NCBI GenBank assembly: GCA_002483605.1
Contig: DLIG01000022.1
Span: 1-14,650, forward strand
Source of the DNA: Sulfurovum sp. UBA7648
Lineage (GTDB): Bacteria > Campylobacterota > Campylobacteria > Campylobacterales > Sulfurovaceae
Direction: 5' to 3'
DNA: 14,650 nt
The position numbers and the translations under genes are program-made. The notes under the pieces are model-generated. The model was not told where the DNA came from and did no database searches. It worked only from the letters and a program-made list of their open reading frames with translations. Below are positions 13,610 to 14,650 of this stretch, one piece after another (positions within the stretch are counted from its first letter, which is position 1; every line of letters begins with the position of its first letter).

Positions 13610-14650
13610 TTACGAAAAATCCACAGGATCCATGTCTATCTCAATCCCTCTTTTTGCAATTGAATGAAGTGCACCCAGCAATGCTTTTTTGCTTTTAGAG
13701 CGCAGCAGAATATGATAACGATAACGATTTGCTATCTTTTCAATCGGGGCCTTACCCTCTCCAATGATCTCAATATCGTTATATCTTTTTAATCTCTCTA
13801 AAGTATCTTTTAATTGTCTCTCAGCCGTATCAGGTTTAGCATGAGCTATAACCACTCTAGCCATTGATACAAAAGGTGGATAAACAGCAATACGCCTAAA
13901 CTCTAGTTCGTCTTTTAAGAATAGTTCATAATCACCCAAGAATGGCTCAAAAAAATGATTGTGTGAACTCTGTATATACACCATAGCATCTTTTGTCCTT
14001 CCACATCTGCCTGCTATTTGAAACAGCAAACTGATAGCTCTCTCTTTGGCTCTATAATCAGCTAGCCCGAGCATATAATCAAGTCCCATAATTATACTCA
14101 GTGTAATGTCTGGATAATCATGTCCTTTGCTCAACATTTGTGTGCCAACCAATATATCTATCTCTTTGTTTGCCAATTGCGATAAAGCAGTGTCAAGCTT
14201 CTTGGGAGTAGTAATACTATCTTTGTCAAATTGGGCTGTTCTGGCATCTGGAAATTCTTCATTGATAAGTTCGATCGCTTCTTTTGTGCCTATACGCTCG
14301 CTGCTTAGAGGCGCATATCCGCACTGGCTGCAGCTTTGTGCTATTGGCTCTGTATACCCGCAATAGTGGCATCTCAAATGCCTATGGTTGCGATGAAGAG
14401 CCATGCCTACTGAACAAAAGGGGCATTTGTGTGTCTCGCCGCATGATGGACAATATAGATATTTGAAATTTCCTCGAGTCGGCAAAAAAACTATAGCTTG
14501 TTCTTTTTGACCCAATGTTTCTTTGAGTGCTTTTATGCATTCTCTATTTATACTGTCTCCGCTTATGAATGTATAACTTTTAGATGTAGGTATATATGCT
14601 TCCTTGAGCCTTATAATAGGATATTTATAGTATGATGCCACAGATGGCGT
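13610..14650 (-). CDS. priA: Primosomal protein N' (replication restart helicase PriA), C-terminal part
   Basis: 3'-5' DNA helicase that reloads the replisome at stalled forks. The reading frame is open to the window edge (the first visible codons read TPSVASYYKYP, matching the helicase motif SATPS-E-), so the N-terminal DNA-binding domain and Walker A lie outside; about 346 residues are visible. The zinc-binding region with eight cysteines, CPSC / CPFC / CHYC / CSQC, lies at about 14320-14452. Helicase motifs follow: GTQMLSKGHDYPDITL and FQIAGRCGRTKDAMVYIQS (motif VI arginines). The C-terminus MDPVDFS is typical. A GTG near 14641 is only an internal valine, not the start. The gene is followed by the heptamer array at 13568-13595. 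Confidence 0.95.
   Translation of the reverse strand, partial: TPSVASYYKYPIIRLKEAYIPTSKSYTFISGDSINRECIKALKETLGQKEQAIVFLPTRGNFKYLYCPSCGETHKCPFCSVGMALHRNHRHLRCHYCGYTEPIAQSCSQCGYAPLSSERIGTKEAIELINEEFPDARTAQFDKDSITTPKKLDTALSQLANKEIDILVGTQMLSKGHDYPDITLSIIMGLDYMLGLADYRAKERAISLLFQIAGRCGRTKDAMVYIQSSHNHFFEPFLGDYELFLKDELEFRRIAVYPPFVSMARVVIAHAKPDTAERQLKDTLERLKRYNDIEIIGEGKAPIEKIANRYRYHILLRSKSKKALLGALHSIAKRGIEIDMDPVDFS

Noticed and set aside
14639..14641. GTG as the start of priA
   Set aside because: The codons before it (TPS) belong to a conserved helicase motif, and a full PriA needs a few hundred more N-terminal residues; the gene is cut by the window edge.

Overview
The window reads as ordinary chromosome from a member of the Campylobacterota (formerly Epsilonproteobacteria), most likely a free-living relative of Campylobacter, Helicobacter and Sulfurimonas. 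The evidence is the AT-rich composition, the compact and often overlapping genes, and family-specific members: an HtrA/ArsRS-CprRS-type cluster, a Csd3/HdpA-type M23 peptidase, a PGBA_N-domain protein, and a short ComEC without a nuclease domain. From memory, the run csd3-type peptidase / PGBA_N protein / glcD / YihY ('rbn') / comEC matches the C. jejuni Cj1211-Cj1215 neighbourhood, htrA-cprR-cprS matches Cj1228c-Cj1226c, and dnaB-comEC are neighbours in H. pylori. The genus cannot be fixed from the sequence alone.

Layout. Bases 1-839 (minus) hold lgt, whose last codons and stop are built from a heptanucleotide tandem repeat. Bases 945-4296 (plus) hold htrA, an OmpR-type response regulator and its histidine kinase, tightly packed. 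The regulator has no ATG/GTG/TTG start that would keep its N-terminus, and the regulator/kinase junction lies in a perfect 17-bp inverted repeat. Bases 4303-4719 (minus) hold a two-domain molbindin. Bases 4807-6659 (minus) hold a NUDT14-like Nudix hydrolase overlapping an M23 cell-wall endopeptidase. From a shared intergenic region, bases 6776-9688 (plus) hold the PGBA_N protein, glcD and a YihY-family membrane protein. Bases 9653-13419 (minus) hold the operon ispG-dnaB-comEC, whose end overlaps the YihY gene tail to tail by 36 bp. A 190-bp intergenic region carrying a second copy of the heptamer array separates it from priA (minus), which runs off the right end.

Functionally the window combines envelope biogenesis and quality control (Lgt, HtrA plus an envelope-type two-component system, Csd3-like peptidoglycan hydrolase), housekeeping replication (DnaB, PriA), isoprenoid synthesis (IspG), DNA uptake (ComEC), organic-acid oxidation (GlcD) and molybdate handling (molbindin). 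There are no rRNA or tRNA genes, insertion sequences, phage genes or CRISPR arrays, and no gap above 300 bp without a gene.

I do not see a novel multi-gene system. The points most worth a second look are small: the inverted repeat burying the kinase start codon, the apparent ATA/ATT start of the regulator, the two related heptamer arrays at the 3' ends of minus-strand genes, an EF-hand-like calcium loop inserted in the M23 peptidase, and the close resemblance of the Nudix protein to animal NUDT14.
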